A stretch of DNA of 64,000 nucleotides from Meiothermus cerbereus DSM 11376 (GTDB lineage: Bacteria > Deinococcota > Deinococci > Deinococcales > Thermaceae). This document shows, one piece after another, positions 35,492-45,685 of this stretch. The first letter of the stretch is position 1. Each line of letters starts with the position of its first letter. Made by a program: the position numbers and the translations under genes. The notes beneath the pieces are model-generated. The model was not told where the DNA came from, did no database searches, and worked only from the letters and a program-made list of their open reading frames with translations. The stretch covers positions 1 through 64,000 of the forward strand of contig NZ_JHVI01000016.1 of assembly GCF_000620065.1 (NCBI RefSeq), given 5' to 3'.

Positions 35492-35965
35492 TCAAGTATC
35501 ACGCTGAGGGGTGCTTGTTACCGGAGCATTACCTGGGCCTGCCAGAATGCTGCGGATGAACGCCTCGGCGGCTTGCCTGACCTCTGGACTTAGCCCTTCG
35601 CCGCTGCCAAACCGCCGACCCTCGAGGCCGTAAACCACCGTGCGGCGAGGCAGCACACCCAGGGCGCGGGCGAGCTCGAGGGCCTCGCTCAGGCTTAAGA
35701 CGTGGCTCGAGAGGCGATTAAGTGCCGCGGGCAAGGGGTCAGAACCCACCTCGAGCACATGCAGGGTTCCGGGCGGTTGGCCCGAGCACACCGCCTCCAC
35801 CACCCAGGCCTCGTCGGCCCCGGCCAGGCCCTCCACCAGGCGGGTCAGGTCGTCGCCCACTTCCAGCACTTCCAGGCCCGCTGTGCGAAGTTGTTTGGCA
35901 ATCCAGGGCCCCACCCCGTCGTCCTGACGGAAGGGATTGCCCAGGGCCAGCACTCTAGGTCTCAT
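35492..35965 (-). CDS. Hydrogenase maturation protease
   Basis: A HycI/HybD-like endopeptidase, about 157 residues, that trims the C-terminal tail of the NiFe large subunit after nickel insertion. The metal-sensing motif [15 protein letters not shown] is near the N terminus. The expected EAVCSG (in place of DA-x-x-xG) and a His within [14 protein letters not shown] follow. ATG 35965 overlaps the end of the large-subunit gene by 11 bp, confirming the pairing; longer in-frame starts lie wholly inside that gene. Confidence 0.9.
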   Translation of the reverse strand: MRPRVLALGNPFRQDDGVGPWIAKQLRTAGLEVLEVGDDLTRLVEGLAGADEAWVVEAVCSGQPPGTLHVLEVGSDPLPAALNRLSSHVLSLSEALELARALGVLPRRTVVYGLEGRRFGSGEGLSPEVRQAAEAFIRSILAGPGNAPVTSTPQRDT

Positions 35966-37265
35966 GCTCCATTTCCAGCCGCAAAAAGTGGGTCGCGCAG
36001 GAGATGCAGGGATCGTAGTTGCGGATGGTCTGCTCGCAGCGCAGGGTGAGCTCGGGTTTGGGCAGCTCGAGGTGGGCCGCCACAAACTGCCGCAGGTCTT
36101 CCTCAATCATCTTCTGGTTTTGCGAGGTGGGGGGCACGATTTTGGCCTCGGTAATCAGGCCCTGTTGGTCCATCTGGTAGCGGTGGTAGAGAATGCCGCG
36201 GGGGGCCTCGCTACAGCCCGCACCAGTGGCGGCTTTGGGCACCACCGGAAGGCTGGGGGCATCGGGCTCCTCGTATTCGCCCATCAGACGCAGGGCTTCC
36301 TCGCAGGCGTAGAGGGTTTCGAGGGCCCGCACCACAATGCTCTGGAAGGGGTTGCGGCAGACCGGCCCCAGGCCAACCTCCTTTGCCAGCGATTGCAGCG
36401 GGGCGGGGAGCAGGTCGTAGTTGAGGTTGTAGCGGGCCAGTGGCCCCACCAGATAGGGCTGCCCAGAAAGGGTAGCGTGCAGGGCGTTGGAGTGGGGGAC
36501 GTGTTCTTCCTGGAAGTGCTGCTCGAAGGCCGAAACCGGGATGTCCAGCCCCCGGTTGGAGACGATGCGCCCCTGCAGGATGGGGTAGGCGCCCTCTTCG
36601 CGCAGCGAGACAAAGGTGTAGTCGGGCTTTAGGTCGGGAAAGTTCAGCCCTGCCACAAAGCGCACCGTCTCCAGGGCAATCTCGCGGGCTTGCTCGAGCT
36701 TATCCCGCACTGCCAGCAGCTCGGCCTTGCGCGGCACCCGGTAGAACCCGCCCACCTTTACATTTATGGGGTGAATCTCGCGCCCGCCCAAGAGCGTCAT
36801 CAGTTCGTTGCCGGTCTTCTTGAGCTGGAGGGCCCGCTTGATCCGCTCGGGCTGGTCCTGCGCCAGCCGTACCGCGTCGGGGTAGCCCAGAAAATCGGGG
36901 AGATGCAAAAAGTAGATGTGCAGGGTGTGGCTCTCGATCCACTCCCCGCAGTAGAGCAGCCGCCGCAGGGCTTTGAGCTGACCCCCCACTTCCAGGCCCA
37001 AAGCGGCCTCCAGGGCCTGGCAGGAACTCATCTGATAGGCCACCGGGCAGATGCCGCAGATGCGGGCGGTGATGTCGGGCACTTCGGCAAAATTGCGCCC
37101 GCGCAAAAAAGCCTCAAAGAAACGTGGGGGCTCGAAGATGTCGAGCCGCACCTCTTCGACCTGGTTCCCCTTGACCCGCACATACAAGGCCCCTTCCCCT
37201 TCCACGCGGGCCAGGTTGCCTACCCGGATGGTTCGGGTATGGCGGGGTTTCGCGCTGTCATCCAT
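35955..37265 (-). CDS. NiFe hydrogenase large (alpha) subunit, group 3b-like
   Basis: 436 residues carrying the NiFe centre. Ligands are C70 and C73 in RICGIC, and C420 and C423 in DPCISC. Cleavage after H426 would release a ten-residue tail. Overall it resembles the NADP-linked sulfhydrogenases of Pyrococcus (HydA). These soluble enzymes couple H2 to NAD(P) and can reduce sulfur. The start GTG/ATG region overlaps the delta subunit gene by 8 bp. Gene order beta-gamma-delta-alpha is that of Pyrococcus, apart from one insertion. Confidence 0.94.
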   Translation of the reverse strand: MDDSAKPRHTRTIRVGNLARVEGEGALYVRVKGNQVEEVRLDIFEPPRFFEAFLRGRNFAEVPDITARICGICPVAYQMSSCQALEAALGLEVGGQLKALRRLLYCGEWIESHTLHIYFLHLPDFLGYPDAVRLAQDQPERIKRALQLKKTGNELMTLLGGREIHPINVKVGGFYRVPRKAELLAVRDKLEQAREIALETVRFVAGLNFPDLKPDYTFVSLREEGAYPILQGRIVSNRGLDIPVSAFEQHFQEEHVPHSNALHATLSGQPYLVGPLARYNLNYDLLPAPLQSLAKEVGLGPVCRNPFQSIVVRALETLYACEEALRLMGEYEEPDAPSLPVVPKAATGAGCSEAPRGILYHRYQMDQQGLITEAKIVPPTSQNQKMIEEDLRQFVAAHLELPKPELTLRCEQTIRNYDPCISCATHFLRLEMEHET

Positions 37266-38034
37266 GGCGCGCTGCCTCCTTGCTAAAGGCCTGGGCCCCG
37301 GCGTTGTAGGTGCGGAAGGCCCGCTGTTGGGCTGTTTCGTCTACCCCGAGGTGCGTCCACCAGGCGCTCAGGGCCACGGTATTGGGATTCTCCTGAGGGC
37401 CAAAGCAGCCGTAGCAGCCCCGCTGGTAGGCCGGGCAGATGGCCCCACATCCGGCCTGGGTGACCGGCCCCAGGCAGGGGATGCCCTGGGCCACCATCAC
37501 ACAGACCGTGCCCCGGGCCTTGCACTCCAGGCAGACGCTGTGCGGGGGGATGTTGGGCTTGCGCTTGTGCAAAAATGCCGAGATCACCTCGAGCAACTGC
37601 GCTTTATTCACCGGACAACCCCGCAGCTCGAAGTCCACCTTCACGTGCTCGGAGATGGCGCTGGAGTGCTGCAGGGTCTGGATGTACTCGGGCCGAGCAT
37701 ACACCACGCGGGTAAAGGCCTCCACATCGGCAAAGTTGCGCAAAGCCTGGATGCCCCCCGCCGTGGCACAGGCCCCAATGGCCACTAGAAACCGGGAGTT
37801 CTTGCGGATAGCCTGGATGCGCTCGGCGTCGTGGGGGGTGGTGATGGAACCTTCTACCAGCGACAGGTCGTAGGGGCCGGGCAGAACAGCACTGGAGGCC
37901 TCGAGGAAGTGGGCAATTGTCACCGCTCCGGCCACGGCCAGCAGTTCATCCTCACAGTCCAAAAGCGAAAGTTGACACCCATCGCAGGAGGCAAACTTCC
38001 AGACCGCCAGGGTGGGTTTGTGCTTACCGGGCAT
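37258..38034 (-). CDS. NiFe hydrogenase small (delta) subunit
   Basis: 258 residues that carry the FeS relay to the NiFe centre. The proximal-cluster motif FASCDGCQ (C17, C20) is followed by GACATAGG and [11 protein letters not shown] Cys-rich C terminus ([31 protein letters not shown]) provides the other clusters. It sits head-to-tail with gamma (no gap) and alpha (8-bp overlap). Confidence 0.94.
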   Translation of the reverse strand: MPGKHKPTLAVWKFASCDGCQLSLLDCEDELLAVAGAVTIAHFLEASSAVLPGPYDLSLVEGSITTPHDAERIQAIRKNSRFLVAIGACATAGGIQALRNFADVEAFTRVVYARPEYIQTLQHSSAISEHVKVDFELRGCPVNKAQLLEVISAFLHKRKPNIPPHSVCLECKARGTVCVMVAQGIPCLGPVTQAGCGAICPAYQRGCYGCFGPQENPNTVALSAWWTHLGVDETAQQRAFRTYNAGAQAFSKEAARHG

Positions 38035-38901
38035 CTAGACCTCCTTTCGCACGATCCAATCCCGCACCTGGGGGAAGGCGAATACTGGCCCGTCCTTACA
38101 AACGAAGTGCGGCCCCAGCTGGCAATGTCCACAAAAGCCCACTGCACACTTCATGTTGCGCTCCATCGAAAGGTAGAGGTTTTCCTCCGGCACCCCGCGC
38201 TTACGCAGCTCGGCAATGGTAAAACGCATCATTACTTCCGGCCCCACCATCAGGGCGGTGGTGTGGGCGGGGTCTAGCTGCAGGTGGGGAATTAGCTCGG
38301 TAACCAACCCCACAGCCCCATCCCAACGGCCCTCGGCCCGGTCTACCGTCACCCGCACCGGCGAGGCACCGGGGGCATGGGAGAGGGTGTGCTGCCAGCG
38401 CTGGAGTTCTTTGGGGAACAGCAGGTCGGCGGGGGTGCGGGCCCCATAAAGCAGGTAAACCCGCCCGTAGTTCCGGCGGTGGCGCAGCAGGTGGTAGATG
38501 GCGGGGCGCAAAGGGGGCAGCCCAATGCCCCCAGCTACCACCACCAGATCACCTCCCCTGGCCTGTTCCATCGGCCAAGCGCTGCCAAAAGGCCCGCGTA
38601 CCCCCAGCACATCCCCCTTGCGGAGCTGGCACAGGGCCTCGGTGACCGGGCCCACCCGGCGGATGGTGTGCACCAGGCGCTCGGGCTTGTGGGGGTCGCC
38701 GCTGATGGAGATGGGTACCTCGCCCACCCCAAAGACATACAGCATGGTGAACTGGCCCGGCAAAAAGGCGAGCGGCGGGCTGGACTGGGCCTCGAGCTCG
38801 AGCGTCACCACATCGGCGGTCTCGCGGATGGCCCGTGCCACCCGAAAGGGACGGGGCAGCATGGGGTCGGGCCGTGGGGTAGAACTAATGAGGCTGACCA
38901 T
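38035..38901 (-). CDS. Hydrogenase gamma subunit, FAD/NAD(P)-binding
   Basis: About 288 residues with a ferredoxin-reductase fold: FAD-binding FLPGQFTMLYV, PISISGDP in place of the RxYS motif, and a pyridine-nucleotide domain (VVVAGGIGLPPLRPAIYHLL). A C-terminal Cys cluster, CAVGFCGHCQLGPHFVC, binds [2Fe-2S] as in dihydroorotate dehydrogenase PyrK. It moves electrons to NAD(P). Start ATG 38901 overlaps the upstream gene by 17 bp; ATG 38862 is possible. Confidence 0.92.
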   Translation of the reverse strand: MVSLISSTPRPDPMLPRPFRVARAIRETADVVTLELEAQSSPPLAFLPGQFTMLYVFGVGEVPISISGDPHKPERLVHTIRRVGPVTEALCQLRKGDVLGVRGPFGSAWPMEQARGGDLVVVAGGIGLPPLRPAIYHLLRHRRNYGRVYLLYGARTPADLLFPKELQRWQHTLSHAPGASPVRVTVDRAEGRWDGAVGLVTELIPHLQLDPAHTTALMVGPEVMMRFTIAELRKRGVPEENLYLSMERNMKCAVGFCGHCQLGPHFVCKDGPVFAFPQVRDWIVRKEV

Positions 38902-39352
38902 ATAAGTCCAGTAGGCGAAGCCGGGTGGCCTGCAAGCGTCCGCCGATAACCCTCGAGAAGCGCTTGCACAGCTCGTAACCGAAGTGGTGGTCTTCTTCCG
39001 AGCGCTGGCGTACCGCCGCTGCATCGAAGGCCAGCAAGCGGGCAGCCTGGAAGATGTGGGCATCGAAGGTCTTGCGGGTCTCGGGCAGCATCACCGACCA
39101 GCCCAGCACCTCCCCCGGCCCCAGGGTCTGAATCACCAGCGCACCTCGCCCAGGGGTGTGGATTTCCAGGCGCACCAGCCCCTCTTGAACCAGGTAAAAG
39201 TCTTTGGATTGGTCGCCCTCCCGGTACAGGTAGTCGCCTACTTCCAGCGCCAGGGGCTCGGCCAGCTCGGCCAGCCAGGCCAGGTCTTTGGGTCGCAGGC
39301 CGCGGAAGAAGGGATGTTCGCTCAGATACTGCTGAAGGCTGGTTTTAGACAT
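38885..39352 (-). CDS. Stand-alone cyclic-nucleotide-binding-domain protein in the hydrogenase operon
   Basis: 155 residues made of one CNB (Crp-like) beta-roll ([52 protein letters not shown]) plus the following C helix. There is no room for the helix-turn-helix of Crp/Fnr proteins. Its gene overlaps beta by 8 bp and gamma by 17 bp, so it is made in step with the enzyme. It may be a regulatory subunit or assembly factor rather than a DNA-binding protein (inference). Whether it binds cAMP cannot be read with certainty. Confidence 0.85.
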   Translation of the reverse strand: MSKTSLQQYLSEHPFFRGLRPKDLAWLAELAEPLALEVGDYLYREGDQSKDFYLVQEGLVRLEIHTPGRGALVIQTLGPGEVLGWSVMLPETRKTFDAHIFQAARLLAFDAAAVRQRSEEDHHFGYELCKRFSRVIGGRLQATRLRLLDLYGQPH

Positions 39353-40502
39353 GTGCACCCCCCGCTGGCGGTACGGACCAGGGCTGCCCCGAAGGCGAGG
39401 CCCTCATGGCAGCCACTTCTTCGGTCAGGTCAATCCCCACCGGACACCAGGTGATGCAGCGGCCACAGCCCACACACCCCAGGCTGCCAAACTGGTCCTG
39501 CCAGGTAGCCAGCTTGTGGGTTAGCCACTGGCGGTAGCGGGCCCTGGTCGAGACCCGCACGCTGCCCCCGTGAAGGTAGGAGAAGTCGGCGGTGAAGCAG
39601 GAATCCCAGCGGCGGGTGCGTTCGGCCATCTGGCCCGCGAGGTCGGTATGGTCTTCCACGCTGGTACAGAAGCAGGTGGGGCAGACCTGTGTACAGTTGC
39701 CGCAGCTCAGGCAGCGGGCCGCCACCTCCTCCCAACGGGGGTGCTCGAGGTTCTGGTAGAGCATCTCCTTGAGCCCTTCGGTATCCAGTTGGCGTCCCAT
39801 CTGACGGGCCGCCTGGGCCACCAGGGCCTCGGCTTGGCTCCACTCCGACCCCTCCGCCGGACGATGGGCTACCCGATCCAAAAGCCGGGCTCCGGCCTCG
39901 CTGCCCACCTCCCCCACAAAATAGTGCCGGTCGCCCTCCAGTACCTCGGTCAGGGCCAGGTCAAAGCCGGTCTGGGCTTTGGGGCCGCTGTTCACCGAGG
40001 TGCAAAAACAGGTGTTGCCCGCTTGTGTACAGTTGATGGCCACAATAAACACTTGCTCGCGCCGGGCTTGGTAATGGGGGTCCTGGTAGGGGCCGCCCAG
40101 AAAAACCCGATCCTGTATCTGAATGGCTGCCAGTTCGCAGGCCCGCACCCCAAAGAAGGCATATTTGGGGATGGGCTCGTCTTCGCTTTCGAACTCGAGC
40201 TTCCCGTTTTCCCTATGGGATCGGAACAAACGCAGAAGGGGCGGGTGCAAAAACCGCTTCCAGCTATGAGGCCCCACGTTGTAGCCAAACAGGGCCTCGT
40301 CGCTTCGCCGCCGCAGACGGTAGGTGCCCCCCTCCTGGTGGTCGGTGTAGCCGATGGGAAGGTCTTCAAGCCGCTGGAGTTCGTCGTAGACGATGGCCCC
40401 TTCCCGCATTGTGGGCCCCAGCGTCTGGTAGCCCTCGGCCTTGAGGGCCTGCAATAGCTGCTCGAGCCCAGAGCGTTCCAGTACAAACTGGCCCTTGCTC
40501 AT
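39345..40502 (-). CDS. Hydrogenase beta subunit, 4Fe-4S dicluster
   Basis: 385 residues, like HydB of sulfhydrogenases and the anaerobic sulfite reductase A subunit. Two ferredoxin motifs are seen in the C-terminal half: [12 protein letters not shown] and [12 protein letters not shown]. Further Cys in [10 protein letters not shown] and CPTCFC could bind more clusters. It links the flavin subunit to the core. ATG 40502 has GGAGGAAGG upstream and heads the hydrogenase genes. Confidence 0.92.
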   Translation of the reverse strand: MSKGQFVLERSGLEQLLQALKAEGYQTLGPTMREGAIVYDELQRLEDLPIGYTDHQEGGTYRLRRRSDEALFGYNVGPHSWKRFLHPPLLRLFRSHRENGKLEFESEDEPIPKYAFFGVRACELAAIQIQDRVFLGGPYQDPHYQARREQVFIVAINCTQAGNTCFCTSVNSGPKAQTGFDLALTEVLEGDRHYFVGEVGSEAGARLLDRVAHRPAEGSEWSQAEALVAQAARQMGRQLDTEGLKEMLYQNLEHPRWEEVAARCLSCGNCTQVCPTCFCTSVEDHTDLAGQMAERTRRWDSCFTADFSYLHGGSVRVSTRARYRQWLTHKLATWQDQFGSLGCVGCGRCITWCPVGIDLTEEVAAMRASPSGQPWSVPPAGGAHV

Positions 40503-40557
40503 GCCTTCCTCCGTTGCTTTTAGCTTAACCGATTGCGCCTGGGCCAAATGACCTCCG

Positions 40558-40583
40558 GCCTCGAGCCTTGCTAAGCTCGAGGC
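40558..40583 (-). repeat. Perfect hairpin upstream of the hydrogenase genes
   Basis: GCCTCGAGC (40558-40566) and GCTCGAGGC (40575-40583) form a 9-bp stem with an 8-nt loop, in the 113-bp gap between the small unknown gene and the beta gene. No T run follows. It could reduce read-through from ppsA or stabilise the upstream message. Confidence 0.55.
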
Positions 40584-40615
40584 TAGGTCAGAGCTAAAGC
40601 CCACAAGTTCAGTGG

Positions 40616-40882
40616 CTAAGGGCTTAAACCCTCAAATCCGCTTACGCTCATCCCGCCGACCCCCAGCGCAATAATTTCTGCGCGGTTGATCAGCAGGTAT
40701 TCCAGTTTTTCTTGCATCACCCCTTCGCCCACCACTGCGTTCCGCAAGATCAACACATTTTCCGGCCCACCCCACTGGGCCGCGCAGCGCCGGAAGGTTT
40801 CTGGGTCGTGAAACTCGTCCGGCCCAATCTCGTCGCCCTGTATGATGCGCTCTCCCAGAAAAACAATGCGAGTGTGCCTCAT
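40616..40882 (-). CDS. Small protein of unknown function downstream of ppsA
   Basis: From ATG 40882 (GGGAGG site 6 nt away) 88 residues are encoded. The N-terminal strand reads [17 protein letters not shown] and a central part [32 protein letters not shown], an alternating alpha/beta pattern with no membrane segment. I recognise no family. It begins 11 bp after ppsA, so it is most likely co-transcribed, and it precedes the hydrogenase genes. Confidence 0.75.
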   Translation of the reverse strand: MRHTRIVFLGERIIQGDEIGPDEFHDPETFRRCAAQWGGPENVLILRNAVVGEGVMQEKLEYLLINRAEIIALGVGGMSVSGFEGLSP

Positions 40883-40893
40883 AAAAGCCTCCC

Positions 40894-43398
40894 TCAAGCC
40901 CTGGCTTTGCGTCCTTTACGGTTTTGCTCGGTCTCCACGATGCGCCGCTTGGTGCGCACCACCGAGTCGGGGTTAAGGCTGATGGAGTCGATGCCTGCAT
41001 CCACCAGGAAAGCGGCAAACTCGGGGTAGTCGGAGGGAGCCTGCCCGCAGATTCCCACCTTGCGCCCGTGCTTGTGGGCTTTTTGAATCAGTTCGGCGCA
41101 GGCCCACCTGACCGCCGGGCTGCGCTCGTCGAAGAGGGCCGCTACCTGGGTGGAGTCGCGGTCTACCCCCAGCACCAACTGGGTCAGGTCGTTGGAGCCA
41201 ATCGAGAAGCCGTCAAAAACCTGGCTAAATTCTTCGGCCAGGATCACGTTGGAAGGAATCTCGGCCATCACGTAGACCTCGAGGCCGTTCTTACCACGCT
41301 CCAGGCCTCCTTCTTTCATGACATCGAGCACCTTTTTGCCTTCCTCTACCGTGCGGCAGAAGGGAATCATCACCACCAGGTTGGCGAGGCCCATCTCGTC
41401 GCGTACCCGCCGCACCGCCTCGACCTCGAGCAAAAAGCCCTCTTTGTAGTCGGGGTGGTAGTAGCGGCTGGCCCCACGCCAGCCCAGCATGGGGTTTTCC
41501 TCGCTCGGCTCAAAGGCCTCGCCCCCCAGCAGCTTGGCGTACTCGTTGGTCTTGAAGTCGCTCATGCGCAAGATAACCGGCTTGGGATAGAAGGCCCCGG
41601 CCAGCACCGCGATGCTCTGGCTTAGGCGGTCAATGAAGTATTCGCGCCCGCTCTTGTAGCCATTGGTTTTAACCTCGATTTCGCGCCGCACCTTGGGGCT
41701 TAGTTTTTCGGGGTGCAGCAGTGCCAGGGGATGAATGCCCACCCAGTCGGCAAAGATAAACTCCATCCGGGCCAAGCCCACCCCATCGTTGGGCAGCAGG
41801 GCCAGCCGGAAGGCCTGCTCGGGGTTGCCCACGTTCATCATGACCTGGGTGCGGGTGGCGCCGATTTGGAAGGGGTCGAATTCCTCCACGCTGAATTTCA
41901 AAACCCCCTCATAAACCCGCCCCACCTCGCCCTGGGCGCACGAGACCGTGACCGGGCCACCCTTAGCCAGGGCTTTGGTCGCCCCAGCAGCCCCCACCAC
42001 CGCCGGAATGCCCAGCTCGCGGGCCACAATGGCCGCGTGCGAGGTGCGCCCGCCCCGCTCGGTCACGATGGCGCTGGCAATCTTCATGATGGGTTCCCAG
42101 TCGGGGTTGGTGGTGACGGTCACCAAAACATCGCCGGGCTTGATCTGGTTCATGGCCTTGGGGTCGCGGATGACTTTGGCGGGCCCCGTAGCAATCTTTT
42201 CCCCCACCGCCAGCCCTTCCACCAGCACCTTGCCTTCTTGTAGCAGGGTATAGGTCTTGATGGTGGGGTTTTTACGGCTGTGGACGGTTTCGGGCCGGGC
42301 CTGCACAATAAACAGCTCACCGGTAATCCCGTCCTTGGCCCACTCGATGTCCATAGGGGTGGGTGAGCCCCGTTTTTTGCTGTAGTGCTGCTCGATCGCA
42401 ACCGCCCACCGGGCCAGGGTCAGCACTTCTTCGTTGGAGAGCACCCACTGGACTTCTTCGTTGGAGAGCACCCACTGGTTGCGTTCGGCGGGCGCTACCG
42501 GGTTGTTGCGTAGCTTGTGATGCTCGGCGTCGTAGACCAAACGCAGTTCCTTGGCCCCCAGTTTTTTCCAGAGCAAGGGCTTGTAGCCTTTGGCCAGGGT
42601 TTCCTTATGGACATAGAAACGGTCGGGGGTGGACTTGCCCTGCACGATGTTCTCGCCCAGGCCCCACACCCCTTCCAGCATCACCACCCCGTCAAAGCCG
42701 GTCTCGGTATCGAGGGTAAAGATCACGCCCGAGGAAGCCAGATCCGAGCGCACCAGTTGCTGCACTCCCACCGAGAGCAAGACCTTTTCGTGGGGGAAGC
42801 CCATATCTACCCGGTAGCGGGTGGCCCGGGCGGTGTAGAGGCTGGCAAAGCATTTCTTCACGGCCTCCAGCAACTCGGCCTCGCCCTGGATGCCCAGATA
42901 GCTCTCGTGCTGCCCGGCAAAACTGGCAGTGGGCAGGTCTTCGGCGGTGGCGCTGGAGCGTACCGCCACCATCAGGTCTTCTATGCCGGCCCGGCGCGAG
43001 AGTTCGCGGTAGGCCAGCAGAATTTCACCCTCGAGGTCTTCCGGCAGCGAGGCCCGCAGAATCAGGTTGCGGATGAGCCGGGTGCGCCGGGCCAGGTCGT
43101 CGGGGTCGTGGGGGTTCAGCTCGCGCAACTGCTCGCGGATGGGGGCCCCCAGGCCGTTGGCCTGTAGGAAGTGATGGTAAGCCTCAGCAGTAACAGCAAA
43201 GCCATCGGGCACCCGTACCCCCAGCTTGCCCAGTTCGCGTACCATCTCGCCCAACGAGGCGTTCTTGCCCCCGACCAGTGGTACTTGTTCGATACCCACC
43301 TCCTTAAACCACCGCACAAAGCGCAGCGTGGGTTGGACGGAACGGCCCTTGGGGCGGCTCGAGCCCGAACGGGGCTTCGCGGATTCAACAGTAGCCAT
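40894..43398 (-). CDS. ppsA: Phosphoenolpyruvate synthase
   Basis: Makes PEP from pyruvate and ATP (giving AMP and phosphate) for gluconeogenesis. The 834 residues hold the ATP-grasp domain (VGGKNASLGEM, SATAEDLPTASFAGQHES), the swivelling His domain (GGRTSHAAIVAREL) and the PEP/pyruvate TIM barrel (FSIGSNDLTQLVLGVDRD). A Pro/Arg-rich N-terminal tail of about 25 residues precedes the conserved part. An exact 27-bp tandem duplication at 42425-42478 repeats WVLSNEEVQ in the ATP-grasp region without breaking the frame. Confidence 0.95.
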   Translation of the reverse strand: MATVESAKPRSGSSRPKGRSVQPTLRFVRWFKEVGIEQVPLVGGKNASLGEMVRELGKLGVRVPDGFAVTAEAYHHFLQANGLGAPIREQLRELNPHDPDDLARRTRLIRNLILRASLPEDLEGEILLAYRELSRRAGIEDLMVAVRSSATAEDLPTASFAGQHESYLGIQGEAELLEAVKKCFASLYTARATRYRVDMGFPHEKVLLSVGVQQLVRSDLASSGVIFTLDTETGFDGVVMLEGVWGLGENIVQGKSTPDRFYVHKETLAKGYKPLLWKKLGAKELRLVYDAEHHKLRNNPVAPAERNQWVLSNEEVQWVLSNEEVLTLARWAVAIEQHYSKKRGSPTPMDIEWAKDGITGELFIVQARPETVHSRKNPTIKTYTLLQEGKVLVEGLAVGEKIATGPAKVIRDPKAMNQIKPGDVLVTVTTNPDWEPIMKIASAIVTERGGRTSHAAIVARELGIPAVVGAAGATKALAKGGPVTVSCAQGEVGRVYEGVLKFSVEEFDPFQIGATRTQVMMNVGNPEQAFRLALLPNDGVGLARMEFIFADWVGIHPLALLHPEKLSPKVRREIEVKTNGYKSGREYFIDRLSQSIAVLAGAFYPKPVILRMSDFKTNEYAKLLGGEAFEPSEENPMLGWRGASRYYHPDYKEGFLLEVEAVRRVRDEMGLANLVVMIPFCRTVEEGKKVLDVMKEGGLERGKNGLEVYVMAEIPSNVILAEEFSQVFDGFSIGSNDLTQLVLGVDRDSTQVAALFDERSPAVRWACAELIQKAHKHGRKVGICGQAPSDYPEFAAFLVDAGIDSISLNPDSVVRTKRRIVETEQNRKGRKARA
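42425..42478 (-). repeat. Exact 27-bp tandem duplication inside ppsA
   Basis: Units 42425-42451 and 42452-42478 are identical. In ppsA frame each encodes nine residues, so the protein reads QWVLSNEEVQWVLSNEEV. One unit is what the family normally has. Confidence 0.95.
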
Positions 43399-43505
43399 AA
43401 ATGCCTCCTGCCTAAACCCTAAAAAGCCCTTATTACCAAGCCATTACTTGCATAGAGGGGCCAGACCTGGGAGCGGTTCGGTGCCCCGATGCAAGAGAAG
43501 ATTTT

Positions 43506-44336
43506 CTACAGGTGCCGATCGAGCCAGTCGGCAATGTCTTGCAAAACCTGTTCCTTTTGCAGGTCGTTGAGGGGCTCGTGATATCCCCCCGGATAGATGC
43601 GCAGCTCTTTGTCGATCGAGGATACCTCTCGGAAAAGCCAGTGTGCCCCCTCGACGCGGTTGATGGCGTCGGCCTCACCATGCAGGATGAGCAGCGGATC
43701 CACAACCCTTTTGACCTGGGTTTTGAGCGAGCCCATGGCGTTCAGCACTTCGGTGCCCCAGCGGACACTGGCCCTACTGTGCACGAGGGGATCGTTACGA
43801 TAAGCTTCGATCACGGCTGGGTCGCGGGAGAGGGCTTTGATATTTAGCCCCAGTTTGAACGACAAAGCGGGCCAGTTTGCAGATAGCAGCCGCGCCGCGG
43901 CCACCAGCAGGGGATTAGCGGTGCTACCCGGCTCGAGCAAGGCCCCACTCACGATGGCTCCCCTTATGTCCAGGGGCTGCATTGTCAGGTAGCTCAGCAC
44001 CACCAGGCCGCCCATGCTGTGGCCAAACAAGAACGATGGCAGCGAGGGTTCGCAGGCTTGTGCAAAGTTGCGAAAAATGGCCAGGGCGTGCCAGTAATCG
44101 GTCCAGCTGTCGATGTGCCCGCGCTGCCCACTCGAGCGACCATGACCCACCAGGTCGTGGGCATACACCGCGTAGCCACGGGAAACCAGGTACTCTGCAA
44201 AATGGGCATAGCGCCCGCTGTGCTCGCCAAAACCATGGGTCACAACCAAAAAGGCTTTGGGCCTGCTGGGGCGCCAGCGCCGGTAGAACTGTCCGTAGCC
44301 ATTTCCGCTTGGGGCAATACCTTCATGGATATGCAT
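43506..44336 (-). CDS. Alpha/beta hydrolase, monoacylglycerol lipase-like
   Basis: 276 residues with THGFGEHSGRYAHFAEYL (oxyanion region), nucleophile elbow GHSMGG, Asp in LILHGEADAINRVEG and catalytic His in YPGGYHEPLND. This is the Hydrolase_4/lysophospholipase layout. There is no signal peptide, so it is cytoplasmic. It stands alone between ppsA and wecB. The actual ester substrate is unknown. Confidence 0.9.
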   Translation of the reverse strand: MHIHEGIAPSGNGYGQFYRRWRPSRPKAFLVVTHGFGEHSGRYAHFAEYLVSRGYAVYAHDLVGHGRSSGQRGHIDSWTDYWHALAIFRNFAQACEPSLPSFLFGHSMGGLVVLSYLTMQPLDIRGAIVSGALLEPGSTANPLLVAAARLLSANWPALSFKLGLNIKALSRDPAVIEAYRNDPLVHSRASVRWGTEVLNAMGSLKTQVKRVVDPLLILHGEADAINRVEGAHWLFREVSSIDKELRIYPGGYHEPLNDLQKEQVLQDIADWLDRHL

Positions 44337-44551
44337 AGTCCTGTCAACCTAATGTGAGCGCATTATAAGCAATCCAACTGGCGGTAGCCACTGGCCCTGT
44401 ACTATTGGGATACTGCCCCCCAGGCTGGCAGGTGAGTTTGCCGAACCACCGCAAGGGGTGCATTGTGCGAAAAAGCCCGAAGACAACCTCGTCCATCTGG
44501 GCCTGGCCTACCACCTCTGGGTTGCGCGGGTTTATCTGCGGGGGTGCTCCT

Positions 44552-45685
44552 TTAGCGCAGCACGCTGTAGCCCGCCCAGTCGACGGGACGCTCCGCCAGG
44601 CCCAGGCGCCAGGCCACCCCCTGGGCACAGCGCTCACCTGCCCGGCCATCGCCATAGGGGTTGGGCCGGAGGCGCATGGCCTGCAGGGCGGCTTCATCCG
44701 AGAGCAGGGTGTGGATGGTCGCAAAAACCTGCTCTGGGTCGGTTCCGGCTAGCTTCAAGGCCCCCACCTCGAGCCCTTCGGGTCGTTCGGTTACGTTGCG
44801 CAGCACCACCACCGGTATGCCCAGGGTGGCCCCGCTTTCCTGAACCCCGCCGGAGTCGGTTACGAGCAGAGTTGAGCGCCTCATCAACCCAGCCATAGCG
44901 CCAAACTCCAGCGGCTCGAGCAGCTCGAAGTTGGGCACTTTTTCCAGCACTGGATACACGGCCTCCCGCACCGCCGGGTTCAGGTGCACCGGGTATACAA
45001 AATGACACTCGGGATGGGCCCGGGCTACTCGAGCCAGGGCCGCAGCCAGCTCGTGCATAAAGGGCAGGTTTTCACGGCGGTGCATGGTTACGGTCACGAT
45101 GCGCTTGCCTGCGGGCAGGGGGGGAGGGGTGCCGCGTTCGCTGGCATACAGCACCGCGTCTACTTCGGTCTGGCCTGTTACGATTATGTTTTGCGCGGCT
45201 TTGCCCTCCTGCAAGAGGTTTTTCTTAGAAGTATGGGTAGGGGCCAGATCCAGGTCGGTGAGCACATCGGTCAGGCGGCGATTGGCTTCCTCGGGGAAGG
45301 GCTCGAGCAGATTAAAGCTACGCAGCCCCGCCTCTACGTGTGCAACTGGAATATGCTCGAAGAAAGCCGCCAGGGTTACGGCAAAGGTGGTCAGGGTATC
45401 GCCGTGCACCATCACATAGTCGGCGCGAAGCTCCTTAAGTTTTGCTGCCGCAGCTGGCACAATGCGTCCCATCAGGTCTGGGAGGGTCTGGCGCTCGGTC
45501 ATCACCTGTAAGTCGGCGTCGGGCTCGATGCCAAATACCCTTAGAGCGTCCTCGAGCTGTGTGCGGTGTTGCCCGGTTGAAAGCACAATGGTTTCGATAC
45601 CCGCCAGCTTGCGCATAGCAAAGATAACCGGAGCCATCTTGATGGCTTCGGGCCGGGTTCCAAAGGCCAGCACCACCCGCTTCAT
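44552..45685 (-). CDS. wecB: UDP-N-acetylglucosamine 2-epimerase (non-hydrolysing)
   Basis: Interconverts UDP-GlcNAc and UDP-ManNAc for cell-surface polysaccharides. The 377 residues match the family: [56 protein letters not shown] and [21 protein letters not shown] 45685 has AGGAGG upstream. The gene is alone here; the 200-bp gap after it holds nothing I can identify. Confidence 0.95.
   Translation of the reverse strand: MKRVVLAFGTRPEAIKMAPVIFAMRKLAGIETIVLSTGQHRTQLEDALRVFGIEPDADLQVMTERQTLPDLMGRIVPAAAAKLKELRADYVMVHGDTLTTFAVTLAAFFEHIPVAHVEAGLRSFNLLEPFPEEANRRLTDVLTDLDLAPTHTSKKNLLQEGKAAQNIIVTGQTEVDAVLYASERGTPPPLPAGKRIVTVTMHRRENLPFMHELAAALARVARAHPECHFVYPVHLNPAVREAVYPVLEKVPNFELLEPLEFGAMAGLMRRSTLLVTDSGGVQESGATLGIPVVVLRNVTERPEGLEVGALKLAGTDPEQVFATIHTLLSDEAALQAMRLRPNPYGDGRAGERCAQGVAWRLGLAERPVDWAGYSVLR

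Noticed and set aside
44344-44551. Possible short gene or transposase fragment after wecB on the minus strand
   Set aside because: The frame overlaps wecB, has no start signal and no family resemblance; treated as plain intergenic sequence.
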